Shown in pieces: positions 22,801 through 33,700 of a stretch of 50,545 nt of DNA. Both the position numbers and the translations under genes were made by a program. Numbering within the stretch: position 1 is the first letter of the stretch; each line of letters opens with the position of its first letter. A model generated the notes under the pieces. That model saw only the letters and a list, made by a program, of their open reading frames with translations, made no database searches and had not been told where the DNA came from. Origin of the DNA: Acanthaster planci (taxonomy: Eukaryota > Echinodermata > Asteroidea > Valvatida > Acanthasteridae); contig NW_019091355.1 in the NCBI RefSeq assembly GCF_001949145.1, forward strand, positions 4,229,374-4,279,918, in the 5' to 3' direction.

Positions 22801-24837
22801 ATGGACGAGAAGACACCGATTTTTGGTGAGCCCCGGGGACAGGAGACTGCCACGTCGTCTTTAGGAGCCCCGTCTCCTGGAGCCGTGTACCATGATTCTA
22901 CACAGACTCCTCGCTCCGTAAGTGACAGTTGGCCATTTCCGCCAGACAACGACATGTAATAAGTAACAAGACTCTTCTGACGGATTTTGAAAAGCCAATG
23001 AGTAATGATAGATTACCACGTACTTTACTATAGTTGTGTACACCTGTATTGTGTCCCTTGTTTTGGGAAGTAACAGGAAAATGTCAAAAACAAACATACA
23101 TAAGTTTGAAAACAAACTTTTGGTTGTCTTTATTCTGTTTACAATTATCTTGAAAAATAGTCTCATAGGTGGTCAGTGGATTCATTGAATTTCAGTGACT
23201 TTTATTGTTAATCTCTCCTTTTCTGCACATCCAGAGGTATCTCATGATTAGTACAGTTGGAGTCATCACTGTCATGGTTCTTGTGAGTAACCTTTGGCAT
23301 TTTGCTAGACTTTCCTTTACCTTTGAAGTTTTGAGGACTGTCAGCTGTAAACTGCTGTCAGGAAAGAAAATCGGATTGAAGAGCAATTCGAGTTAATTCT
23401 AGCATCTTTTTCTTTCAGTTGCTTATTTTCTTTTAATTTTGGGTCATTTCGTGCCCAATCACTTTCACCCAAGTGTCAGAAAAAGGTTGTAAGGTGACCA
23501 ACTCAAGATTTAAATTAAATTTGATTGTTGCTCAAATGAACAGGGTCAATAAGTCAAGGACACCAAGGACGCTCTTCCCCTTTGCAAATGTGATGTGATC
23601 TGGGAAAACCCATCCAATGTTGGCAAACTTGCAAAATATTCCCCCCCCCCAATTTTTTCGACACAGATTTTTCTTACCATTTCAGTTGTTAATTATTCAA
23701 ATAATTGTTCTTTGATGCAATCTTTCAGTCAGCCAATTTTTGTGAGACTTCAATGAATTTCTTACTCAGAAACCTTGATTTCTCAAAATGAGGTCAGTCA
23801 GTTAGTTTTTATAACTTCCTGAGAACATAAGTCAAGTTGCAGAAAACAGAGAATGATGAATCAAACAGTTTTGAAAACAGCATGGTGTCCTTGTTCAGTT
23901 GATGTAAATGACATATTTCACCATGTGAAGGGTTTTCGCAGATCACATCATTCACAAATACATTTGTCTTTTTGCTGTAAAACGACCCCTGGACTTTTTA
24001 GGTGAACTTGGGCTGGTAACTTAACGTTGGTCTTGCAGTACGATACCAATACAATACAATACAATACAATAAAGGAACCCCTGGTACATGTGTAAGCAAG
24101 TGTATTCCATAACTTTTGAAGTAGTACCCTTGTAACAAAACAGCTGGTTTCTAAATCACTTTTGTTACTGTGTTGGTCAGGTAATACAATTCAACCCCTG
24201 TTACCCAGTGTCTCATCCAAGTTTTGCTTTTTCAAGGACAGATCCAGGATTTTTTTGGGGGGGTGGAGTTAAGGCCTGTCAGATTTCCTTGTATGTCCGA
24301 TTGTTGGAAACACCAAGGTAATGCATTGCCGTAATTGCTATATCATTTATTTATTTATTATTTTGGGGGGCAGTGTCGAAGGGGGCACGTTTGAACCCCC
24401 CCCACTTTGGGTCCAAGACTCCTGTTACATCTTGTTCATGTGCTTTGCCGACAGATTGCTCTGATTCTGTGCATATATCGCGGTGCCTCGACAGGCAAGC
24501 AGGGCTTCCTCTACTTCCTGGTTGGTGCCAGTCTTCTCGGCTTCATTGCGGTAGAGGCATTCATTGTAAGTATATCCAGGGGATAAAAAGTTAAAAGCTG
24601 GGCTTCTTCCTCCGATCTCCTCTGAGACTTCCAGAAAAACTGCAAACTGAAATGATTTTCACCCCCTTACTGCTCGTTATTTATAGCACCCCCGTGTAAT
24701 TTTTTTCCCCCCTCTCCCCACAGTTCCGGTTCTTGCAGTCTGGCGACCTTGCCAAGGAGAAATCGTGGTTCCTGTACTTCATGGGATTTTGCACACTATT
24801 GGAGGCTGTCCTTGTTGCCATAATTGTCATGAATTGA
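22801..24837 (+). CDS. TMEM243: TMEM243-family membrane protein, copy B, four exons
   Basis: Exons are 22801-22917, 23235-23282, 24455-24565 and 24724-24837. All junctions are phase 0 with GT-AG sites, giving 129 aa. An in-frame TGA lies shortly upstream of the ATG. The start MDEKTPIFGE resembles the PLFGE element near the N-terminus of vertebrate TMEM243. Hydrophobic segments are about residues 40-63, 75-96 and 107-128. The motif FRFLQSGDLAKEKSWF sits between TM2 and TM3, as in the family. Exon 2 is 48 nt, exactly as in copy A, and the intron positions before and after TM1 coincide; GAVYHD here matches GALYHE in copy A. So A and B are paralogues from a duplication. B keeps the short C-terminus (VMN end). 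Likely an integral membrane protein of unknown activity. Confidence 0.8.
24048..24071 (+). repeat. Pentanucleotide microsatellite (aatac)n
   Basis: About five copies of aatac lie in intron 2 of TMEM243-like copy B. Simple repeat, no further meaning assigned. Confidence 0.9.
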
Positions 24838-25063
24838 TCACTGGACTAGAAGAGTTATCAGGTATTGATTGTTACAGGGAACAACTCCTTCCAGAGTAAT
24901 TTGGAAGAGCGTTCAGATCCACCTCGTCATCTTGTCCATGATGTGACTACGATCATACAGCAGAGTGCTATTAATGAGACGTGCAGCACTGTTGTGACTC
25001 CCTTCAGAATTCAGTCATTACTTACGATAGCTCTTTTCCTGACCAGCTTGCAAAACAAATTTA

Positions 25064-25288
25064 GTTAATATTATCTGAGGCTTGTCTTAATGCAAGACAA
25101 GATTTGGATGAAATTTCCGAAACACCTGTACAGATATCCATTATGTATGTTAACTTAACCTTATCTTGAATAGAGGTCACTATAAAGGAGCTGAGCCAAT
25201 CGGAGGCCAGCATTTAATGTCAAGTTTAATGTTAAGTTAATAATATCTGATCTTGTCTTAATGCAAGACAAGATTTGGATTAACTTCC
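25064..25288 (+). repeat. Twin stem-loop direct repeats in the 3' flank of TMEM243-like copy B
   Basis: Two copies, 25064-25118 and 25235-25288, share about 50 bp. Each contains the same stem-loop at 25081-25101 and 25252-25272: arms cttgtctt and aagacaag with loop aatgc. The copies lie 230-450 bp past the stop codon, so they may be in the 3' UTR. They could be RNA elements or the two ends of a small insert. Confidence 0.7.
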
Positions 25289-26657
25289 TGGAAGTTTTGT
25301 GAATATTTCCCTGAAAATATGTCATGTTCTTGATCAGTACGTAATGTCAGATTCAGAAGAATGTATGTTGAATGACAGGAGGAGTTGGAGGGGCCATTTG
25401 TCAATTTCCAGTGAATTTTAATCCTGTCGGTCTTCAGCAACCTACATGTATGTCTCTCTTGTTACAAAGGCCGTGGTGGTTGGTGTGGTAACTGGTAACA
25501 ATGAACTGTAGTTGCATGTAACAGTTTTTATGTGTTCTGGGTAAAAGGGAATTTCTACTTAAATCCGTGCTCTTCTTGGGCTTCTTGATTTTCTCGATGG
25601 TTATAGCTTCACAAAAGATTCTGGAACAGCTGGGTCACCCACTCACCCATTTCAGTCACTGCTGCCATGCCAGATATGCAAGTGTGCAAAAGTGCTGTAA
25701 ACAGCCTGTCTCTTCACAGACATGAAGTGACCCCTTTTAATTGTACAGGTAACAGGTTTGTCTAGCTGTACTCAAGTGAACATGGTAATCAATGCAGTGA
25801 GGAGAAGGTCATGCTTTGTGATCCTTCGGTACAGCTCCTTGTGCGACGTAACCCATTGGCAGCGTGCAGTCTTGGTGGCATTTTTATGCAGTCAGCTGTG
25901 CTTTTGCAGCAAAGCCGTTTTTGAATGAAAGACATTTATTGATAAAAGATGCCCTTTTTTTCAGTACTTCTCCTCCAACACATGCCTTCATTGACAGTCT
26001 GACTTTCCTCTGTACATTGTATATATGCTCGTGTTTAACAGTTACTTTTGGGTTTAATCCCAAAATTGGTAACGATATACAGAAGCAGAAGCATGCACCT
26101 TTATATACTTGCCAAATGGCAGTTTATTGATTTCATGACTGTTTAATTTCTACTAAAAAGAAGCCACATTTTGATGTTTTTTTGATGGCTTATTTTTGAC
26201 GATCTGACAGCCGGGCAGGGGTGGATTCCACTCCCTGCCTCCCAAAACTGTACCGTGCCTGATCTTCTTTAAACTTAGCACGCATGTGAAGACACTCATA
26301 ATAAGTGCCCATGTGAAGTTTCAATTTCATCTAATGTACAGTTTTGGAATGCACGGCCTCAGTGTGTCGGCCTGCGTGAATTGAGTATGCCAATAAGAGT
26401 TACGGGCCAATTTGCCTCAGAGAGTGGGCATTTTGCGAGAACGATACAATCTGATATTCACAAAAATGGTGTCAGAATGACTGCATGATGTCACTGGAAA
26501 AACTGCCGTAGGCTTGGCACCGGAAAAAAAAACAAGCACCATGACAATATTGCAGAAAATGTCGGGGACGGTCTCCGACTCGAGTTCTTTTATAGAGTGA
26601 ATTTTGAATACATTGAGATTCTATAATAATGATAATACTGATCTCAAAATATGGAGG

Positions 26658-26696
26658 GCCTGACATTTCGATCCCGGCAGAATCTTTCTCAAAGGC
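26658..26696 (-). ncRNA. Decayed hammerhead-ribozyme-like motif
   Basis: On the minus strand: stem I half GCCT (26693-26696), a core-like TTGAGAA (26686-26692) in place of CTGANGA, a weak stem II (GAT/ATC), then GAAATGTC (26662-26669) and the other stem I half AGGC (26658-26661). Spacing matches the motif at 30291-30332, but two invariant core bases differ, so it is probably inactive. Such motifs are known in Penelope-like retroelements and their relics. Confidence 0.5.
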
Positions 26697-27546
26697 AAAA
26701 TGACAAGTGGGCAGGACAAACAAGCAAACAGAGAATCAACCAAGCATGGGTGAATGCAGGAGGACAAAAGGAAAGTTCAAGAAAGCTGCAGGCTGGATAA
26801 AGGGGCAAGGTGTAAATAAAGGGGACTGCATGAAAGGCATGGTTGAACAACAAAGGAATGTAAGGCGGCAGTAATAATAATAATTTTTAAAATGCTTTCC
26901 ATGTCACAGAAATCACAAAGTGTTGTACAATGAAAATCCACAGGTTGTGTAAAAATACAGATAAAAACTGTCGTAAAACAAGCCAAATGACATTAAAAGT
27001 AACTATTAAGTGATTAAAAGGAATGGTTAAAAAACTAAGTCTAGAGACCCCATCTAGGGGACGTTTTAAGAACATCTACAGAAACACCGGTAAGAGTTCC
27101 ACATGCGGACATCACTAATTTTTCCTTGCTGTGGTTTTATTAGCCACTGTGAAGTGATAACGTCCTTACAATTCAAATTTAGAAGGAAAAATATTGGAGC
27201 ATAGAGAGAAGTCTCATGTAGCAAGTGACGTCCGGGTATGGAACTCTTTTAAAACCACCTCATCTCCAATTATATGAGGTAATTGCTCTAATAATTCTAT
27301 TTCATTTCTTCTTGCCTCTGAGAGTTTCAAGTACTTTCACTTTTTTTTCCGGTACATCTCAGTCTGTTGGTTGGTTCTGTTTTGTTCCTTTCTTGTCTTT
27401 CTTGAATAATCTGTTGTTAGTTTTGTTTCTTAAGTTTTTGCGTTAATTAATAAGGCAATTCTGTACAGTACTTTGTCCTTTGAATATGCCTCTGTATTTG
27501 TCCCCTTTTCGTTTTTGTATGTCTTATTGACAAATCCGATCAGGCG

Positions 27547-27843
27547 TCATAACCAAAGATCGTGTAGCGCCGCGAAGCGGCGCAAGATGGCGAACTTCAC
27601 AGTGAATACACGTATAAACGTTGTAATCACCATGGGCGCCATTTGAGCAAGCGATACGCCTGCGCAATGCATATTAATGCAAAGGCGCAGGCGCCACGGC
27701 AGGCACGTGCACTTGGCGAGCCTGCGCCTAAGCATTACCGTAAACTGCGCAGGCGTATCGCTTGCTCAAATGGCACACATGGTAATTATACTGGGCAGAG
27801 TTATCCATCTTGCGCCTTCGGCGCTATACGATCTTTGGTCATA
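27547..27843. mobile_element. Foldback element with GC-rich arms
   Basis: The left end cataaccaaagatcg is reverse-complementary to the right end cgatctttggtcat. The inner arms gagcaagcgatacgcctgcg and cgcaggcgtatcgcttgctc match perfectly. It is about 297 bp and non-coding. It abuts the MITE that starts at 27845. Confidence 0.8.
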
Positions 27844-27844
27844 A

Positions 27845-28016
27845 CTGCGGTGGCACCGCACTCACACGCACATTCTTCAGCTTGACGCCTGCGTGCATTT
27901 GGCAAATCCCGACACCCTAATTGGTCAAACAGGTACGTAACGCGCGCGTACCACCTGCCCACGAGCGTTGTGCCACCGCAGTAATGGCTTCTAATTTTGG
28001 TGGTCGAATTACACTA
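27845..28016 (+). mobile_element. MITE copy 1 (same family as 37339-37510)
   Basis: A 137-bp core with inverted ends ctgcggtggcaccgca and tgccaccgcag is followed by a shared flank ending ggtggtcgaattacacta. The copy at 37339-37510 has the same order and orientation with scattered substitutions. Inner words such as cattcttcagcttgacgc and gacaccct are common to both. Confidence 0.85.
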
Positions 28017-29348
28017 TAGAACTACCTTTCTTGAATTTTATCAAACATCTTTCACTTATCCATCATCTGTATGAAATTTCTTAAAATTACATGCTGCAAT
28101 ATGAAAATAAATATTGACAGGAAAAAATGGCAGATTTTTATAAGCGATTCACACTCTGTAAGTTACAGTGTATATCTAAGCTTAAATTGACTATTAGATT
28201 CGGGATAGCAGATGACTCGAGCAGATCGCGAAATTGCAAAACGTACATGTTTTTACTTGGTTACTCGTAAATCACCAATTTATTTCAATTTGGGAAACTG
28301 GCGTGTAAAATGTTTGCGATTTTAAAGCATGTTTTCTTTATTCCGTTGCTCAGAAACCTTGTGTAAGATTCATTGGTCTGTTATTACAAGGAACAGCATG
28401 AAAAATCAAGACAGCATGCTGCATATATAATGCTATTTTTAACATCAATTGTAATTTGGTAATACATGTATAAAAAGTGAAGTCGCTGATACCGATCGTC
28501 AGTCGATTAAAATCAAACTTTCTTCAAATATCACCAAGACTGATTGTAGAATGTTGTCTAGTGAGATGTCACACTCTTTGGCAAGGCAGATTTTCATTGC
28601 TAAGATAATGGAGCTAGAGCCGATCACCCGAGCTTTGTTTGTATATGCCATTTTGAATGGCATTGAGATGGAACACGATCCATCGAGGCCTATTGCAAAG
28701 CGCATAATATGTAAACAACCCGTGACATTTTCCAAGGATGGATTTATCCATCGAATTATGACTTCAAATTATGCTGTAGACCCACTGAAACGGCATGCAC
28801 AAACCTTGATTTATATGTTGATGAGTCACCGTGAAATAATGACATCGATTTCATCGATTTATCTAGAAACATTGGCGCTATCAACGAGCTTAAGTTGTAA
28901 ATCCCTAAATAGGTGTGTATTTTTTTTATAAACTATACAGTACATTAATTCTGTCATATAGGAAGTATGTAAACTTTTCTCACGAGTCAACCGCTAGACT
29001 TTTACTAAAAAAGGCTTTGTGTAAACGAATTATCAATCATGTTTTCAATGACTTGCTTTTTTTTAATAAGATGCTTGAGATGAACGATATGTTTACTATG
29101 CGTGTACTTCAGACTTTGAAACAGTGGTGATTTTGCACGAGTTGTACCCAACAACGCGGTACTACAATCGAAGACAAGTCCCCAAAATAAAATAAAAAAT
29201 CCAATATATTATACGCATTGTCATCTATATCAGGCTGATGATATAATCCAAGCAACATTTATTTCATCATCAAATCTTTGTGATTTGGCATGGAAATTTT
29301 CAACTCAGTTTGTTGCAGAACTGTTTCGGCCACGAGGTTACCCCCCAG
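28017..29348. other. Intergenic stretch, no supported gene
   Basis: The longest frame (28551-28931, plus, 126 codons) starts with an ATG, but I recognise no family or domain, and an opposite-strand frame overlaps it. It has no clear promoter or splice context. It remains an unexplained ORF, not a called gene. Confidence 0.35.
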
Positions 29349-29900
29349 GGCAGAGTTGTAACGAGTCAATTTTTTTGTGACCGAAGTCGAGTACTTGTAA
29401 TTTAACATTGTGAGACTCGAGTCGACTGGCTCGAGTTATCACAGCTCTGCTGGTCGTGTAAACATGAACGGGTTCCCATAAACTCAGCCGGCTTTCCTCT
29501 AAAAGAAATCGCCCAACCAATGATGAAACGGTTCTGGGTTAGCACTTCACGCTGCGCAATCATAACGTGGGAGTAACGACACATACTTTAGCGTACCAAC
29601 GGTCGGCCGCCACAAAAATCGTATTCGCGACATGTGTGACGTGAACACTATTGTAAAACGGCATGGTAAATCATTTTAAATATTTTTTTCGTAAAAAGTC
29701 TGCTTTTATTTTGGGGACCCGAGTCTTATTACTTTTCACTCGAATCGAGTCTTCTGATGAGGGACTCCACTCGAGTCGAGTCATTTGGCTCACCGTGACT
29801 CGAGGTACCTAAGCCTTCATTTACCAGTTGTGACTCGACTGGAGTCGCAAAACTTTTGACTCGAGTCGAGTCATTGACTCGAGCCATTACAACTCTGCCC
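29349..29900. mobile_element. Inverted-repeat element rich in gactcgag words
   Basis: It starts gggcagagttgtaacgagtc and ends with a partner (gactcgagccattacaact then ctgccc). Inside, many overlapping gactcgag/ctcgagtc words occur, several themselves palindromic. The CAGAGTTGT...ACAACTCTG ends suggest a hAT-like non-autonomous element. No clear 8-bp target duplication was seen. Confidence 0.6.
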
Positions 29901-30146
29901 AAGCATGCTGTGTCAAAAGAGCCTCAAGACCAGCCCGAATAAATCTAGAACCCATGGGCTGAAGGTAGTTCGCGATCTTTTATAGTTACATTCTCAAGTA
30001 AGATTTGAAGCTTTGCATGGTGGGAGTGTTAAACAAAAAGGGTTTCCGTCACAACACCGTTCCCCAAGACATCGGCTTGAAGCTCAGTGACATCTGGCGT
30101 CCCCTATATACTCTCTCCAGCACACCAACCCCCCCCCCCCGGGAAG

Positions 30147-30169
30147 NNNNNNNNNNNNNNNNNNNNNNN
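30147..30169. other. Assembly gap (23 N)
   Basis: A run of unknown bases follows a 12-base C run, where sequencing often fails. Frames crossing it are not reliable. Confidence 0.99.
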
Positions 30170-30290
30170 TTTCCACTTCACCGGTCACCACAGGATCCAA
30201 CACCTTCACACTCCAGTACCCAGCAAGCCACACGCATCACCGCCCCTAAGCTGCTTATTTAAGCCAGCTAATCCGGAGTCTAGCCCATTC

Positions 30291-30332
30291 TCTCCTGAGG
30301 AAGGCCAGAGTACACTGGCCGAAACGTCGAGA
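30291..30332 (+). ncRNA. Hammerhead ribozyme motif, Penelope/retrozyme type
   Basis: All core parts are present in order. Stem I 5' half is TCTC (30291-30294) and core CTGAGGA is 30295-30301 (CTGANGA). Stem II is GGCCAG/CTGGCC (30303-30308 and 30315-30320) with a six-base loop. Then GAAA (30321-30324), CGTC ending in the expected cleavage triplet GTC (30326-30328), and the stem I 3' half GAGA (30329-30332), which pairs exactly with TCTC. Stem III is only the self-complementary ACGT, as in dimer-forming hammerheads of Penelope-like elements. It lies about 390 bp beyond the GPCR stop codon on the opposite strand. Confidence 0.7.
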
Positions 30333-30719
30333 CCTGCTCTCACCGGTTCTTTTTAGAACCACATCGCTTCACAAAAGAGATATTTCCCACATGGTGTACT
30401 CGCAAACCTTTTTTGTTTAGTTACATTCTCGTTGTATAGATATCCTAGATCTCCTATATGAAAACGAACGCCCACGAACAAAGAGACTTGGAACGACAAT
30501 GCCAGACGTTGAAGGTGTGAATGAAATCCTTTCTGTCATCCATCTCGAAATGACTTTTCAATAATGTTAATTGAAAATAAAGATGAACTTGATCCTATTT
30601 GTTTTACAGTTGAGCACTTGACCTTGTTCAAACTCCTCAGCATGACAACCAGTGACCAAGGTTGGTCGTATTTTAGCTGAATAATTTTTACAAATTTAAA
30701 TGCATAATGACCTGTCCAT

Positions 30720-33700
30720 TTAGCCTGGTGGCCGATCTGTGCCATTCTTGTTATTGTCGCCAGGGTAGGTATCGTTCAAGGTGACCTCTCTACACGGATG
30801 ACGAAGTAACTGTTTGAAGGTCTGCCTGAATCTCCGGTCAGCAACAGCATAACATAACGGGTTCAGCGTACTATTTATGTACCCCAGAAAGACGCTCACC
30901 TGCAACAAGTCCGAAAACAGCACTTATAATTCATAAATCAAGGTTACCAAAATAGTAAAGACCTAAACGGTAGCCGAGTTGTTTTTCTTCACAACAGAGT
31001 ATACCTGAGGGTTGTACAGACGTTCATGCGATGAGCGAACGACCACGTTCACGACAAACAATGTTTAACGAGCGCAATAGCAAGAATTTCATGAGGTGAC
31101 AGAGTGAATTAAAACCGTTGAATCCGTTACCAAATCCACTGCAAGAATAAGAAACCCCTGCCATTTGTTTCATACAACGACAGAATGTAAATCATATTTA
31201 CGTTTAGATGAATCAGGTCATGCTACAGCAGGCTATCTGTTCCTTAGACAGGTTTTGCCATTTGACAGCACATTTAATGTGTACCAATATCGTTGTATTA
31301 GACACATCAGCGCATCAAAAATTAACTCACCTATCCAAACACTCATTGATTACCACCACATGTAACATGTACCACATAATGAATGATAACATTGTCCTCT
31401 TTACAGGTGAAGGGCTAAATGTGTATTTTGAGTCAAAACCTGACAACATCCAATTTCTGCAAACGCCGCACAGTGGGCCAGCTCAAGGTCAAACTGAACC
31501 AAAAGTGTTTTGCGTAAGAAAGACACTAGACATAATTCCAAACCTCTGTGACGTCATTTAAGTGCTGAATTTTGATTGGCTGAAATATGCGTGCATCTTG
31601 TATTGTGTTTTTGACGAGAATTTAGAAATGACTTCTTTGATTAAGTTTTTAGGTATTTTAATTGTTATACAAATGTATGTCAATGGTTTGTTATCGCATT
31701 TGAAGCAATGTTCATAATATTTTATAACCATTATAATTTGATTTTGATTTTTTATTACCCCCGATCGTCGTTTCCAAAATGAAAACAATCAGAACTGAAC
31801 AAACAATCATATTTTATTCACCACTATGACCAAATCTACAAAATATTTATTTTGTCAAGGTATGAAACCATAAAAAATAAAGAAAATTAATTCTAAGTAA
31901 ACATAAGAATTGACCATTAATCATTCATTTTGCGGCGTAACTCATTTCTGCCTGTTTGTGTTTGTTATTTAGTAGTTCAAATTAACACTTATATTCTAAG
32001 CGCGTCAAAACAAAATATAGTTTTGGGCAATATCGGCTAGAAAACAGAATTAGTCATGTTCACTTTATGTCATCAGTGGGAACGAAGCATGTCTTGCGTT
32101 GTTATTTATGGTACAGGTGATTTATAGGATGAGACAAACTTACCTGCACAGAAGGCTGCTATAGTTTGTAATAACTTACCTTATGACAAACCACTCTCCG
32201 AAGAATCACTTGGGTTGTGGGTTTGAGTAGGTGAGGATTCTCCTTCGATAAGAATGACAGGTTCGGGCTCCTTTGTCATCTCACGGACTTCTGGGGGAAC
32301 AGGTGTCCTGTTTTTCCTGTTGTACACAGACTTGTTGCTGATTACAATGCCACCGGTCACCGTAAGTCTGTGAAAAACGTCACTCATTGTGTGCGTCATT
32401 GACGTTTTTCTTGCGTACCTCAACCGAAAGAGCTTGTTATCTTTGTTCCGAGCTTCTTGGGCTTCTTCGCTCATCATGCCAATCGGTAGAATTGAGGATG
32501 AAATTATTGGTGCTCCGTGGATCAGTACGACTTGTTGTTGTTTTGTTTTAATGTCGCTTTCAGCAACTCAGGCTATTTGCGCCAATAACTGTACGTTTAT
32601 TCATACACTTTATTAATCAGCATCACATTACGGAGTTAGGAAGAAGGTCCAGTTTTAGAGGCAGAAGGAAACCGGAGTACCCGGAGAAAACCTGCGAGAG
32701 CGAGTATGGACTGGAAACCAAATGCACTTAAAGCTTGGGCCAAGCCGGGACTCGAACCCGGGCCTCATTGGTGCAAAGTGAGGAAAGAACCACCACGCTA
32801 ACCCGCTCCCCCTTCAGTACGACTTGCTCACTGACTGGCATTTTGAACCAAGGATGCAGTTCAATGCACAGCTTTGCAGTATCCAAACAATAGGTGTCAG
32901 AATAAGGCCACCCTTTCCTTGTTTTATGACCATTGTACTCCAAAGTATAGATAAATGTGTTTTCTTTCCCTTTCAGTTTGTCCAACCCTTTCGTTCTTAT
33001 CCATGAGTTTCTTTACAACAGGCTGAATCTTGCAAGCCGTGGTTGACTGATCGTGATAACAATGTAGCTTCCTGCCACACAACGCCTGGGAGAGCATCTT
33101 CTCCACACCCCAACACGCACACACAATACACATCTGCGCTTTCTCTGCACACCCAGGATAGTCTTTTGTATTTTCACGAGTGTATGTTTAAATGTGAATG
33201 GAAATGATGTTAAGTTTGATTGAGGGGATGGAAATGAGATGCGAAGGGTGGTAAAGGTGATGAGAACTGGCGGCAAAGAAGAACGTCTCCCTGAATTCCA
33301 TCTGTGTAGATATGTTGTCGCTTGGCCCAGCTGCAGCGAAATGATTTTTCTTCTTTAGGGCAATTCAGGCTCTAAAATTGTAAAACAAGCAGTCTGGCTT
33401 GTAGTAGGCAGCAGCTTGCCAAAAAAGTAGAATTTTTAGAGTGGCTACCGAGCAATTTTCTGCTTGATGTTTGTTTTCAACCCAACTTGAGGGAGACGAG
33501 TCAACAACATTGATCAGTAAACCGTAAGTTGAAGAATTGAATTGTTCTTTCTACTTTATTCAAAGGATGTCATTTTCATTAACGGACCTTTGGTATTTCC
33601 TTATTGAGGGTAGAGTTTGGAATTTGAATCGTTCGAGATGTGTTTTGATTGCTGATTTATTATAGTACTTGAACCAGAGACGCTTTAGTGACATGGAACA

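Larger units (their letters stand above)
24838..27546. other. 3' flank of TMEM243-like copy B and repeat-rich intergenic DNA
   Basis: No supportable exon was found. It contains the twin stem-loops and the decayed hammerhead motif. Around 26870-26960, (taa)n next to atgctttcc and cacaaagtgttgtacaatg resembles the 3' end of a dispersed SINE-type repeat in minus orientation; I cannot name it. Confidence 0.4.

Noticed and set aside
28551-28931. Plus-strand open frame of 126 codons
   Set aside because: No domain, signal or splice context, and an opposite-strand frame of 78 codons overlaps it. Kept only as a note in the intergenic entry.
31208-31561. Plus-strand open frame of 117 codons in the GPCR intron
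   Set aside because: Low-complexity composition, no family motif, and it overlaps a shifted frame of similar length.
32735-32813. Possible tRNA gene
   Set aside because: The B box is perfect, but the acceptor and anticodon stems do not form well and the unit sits at the head of a SINE with a target duplication.
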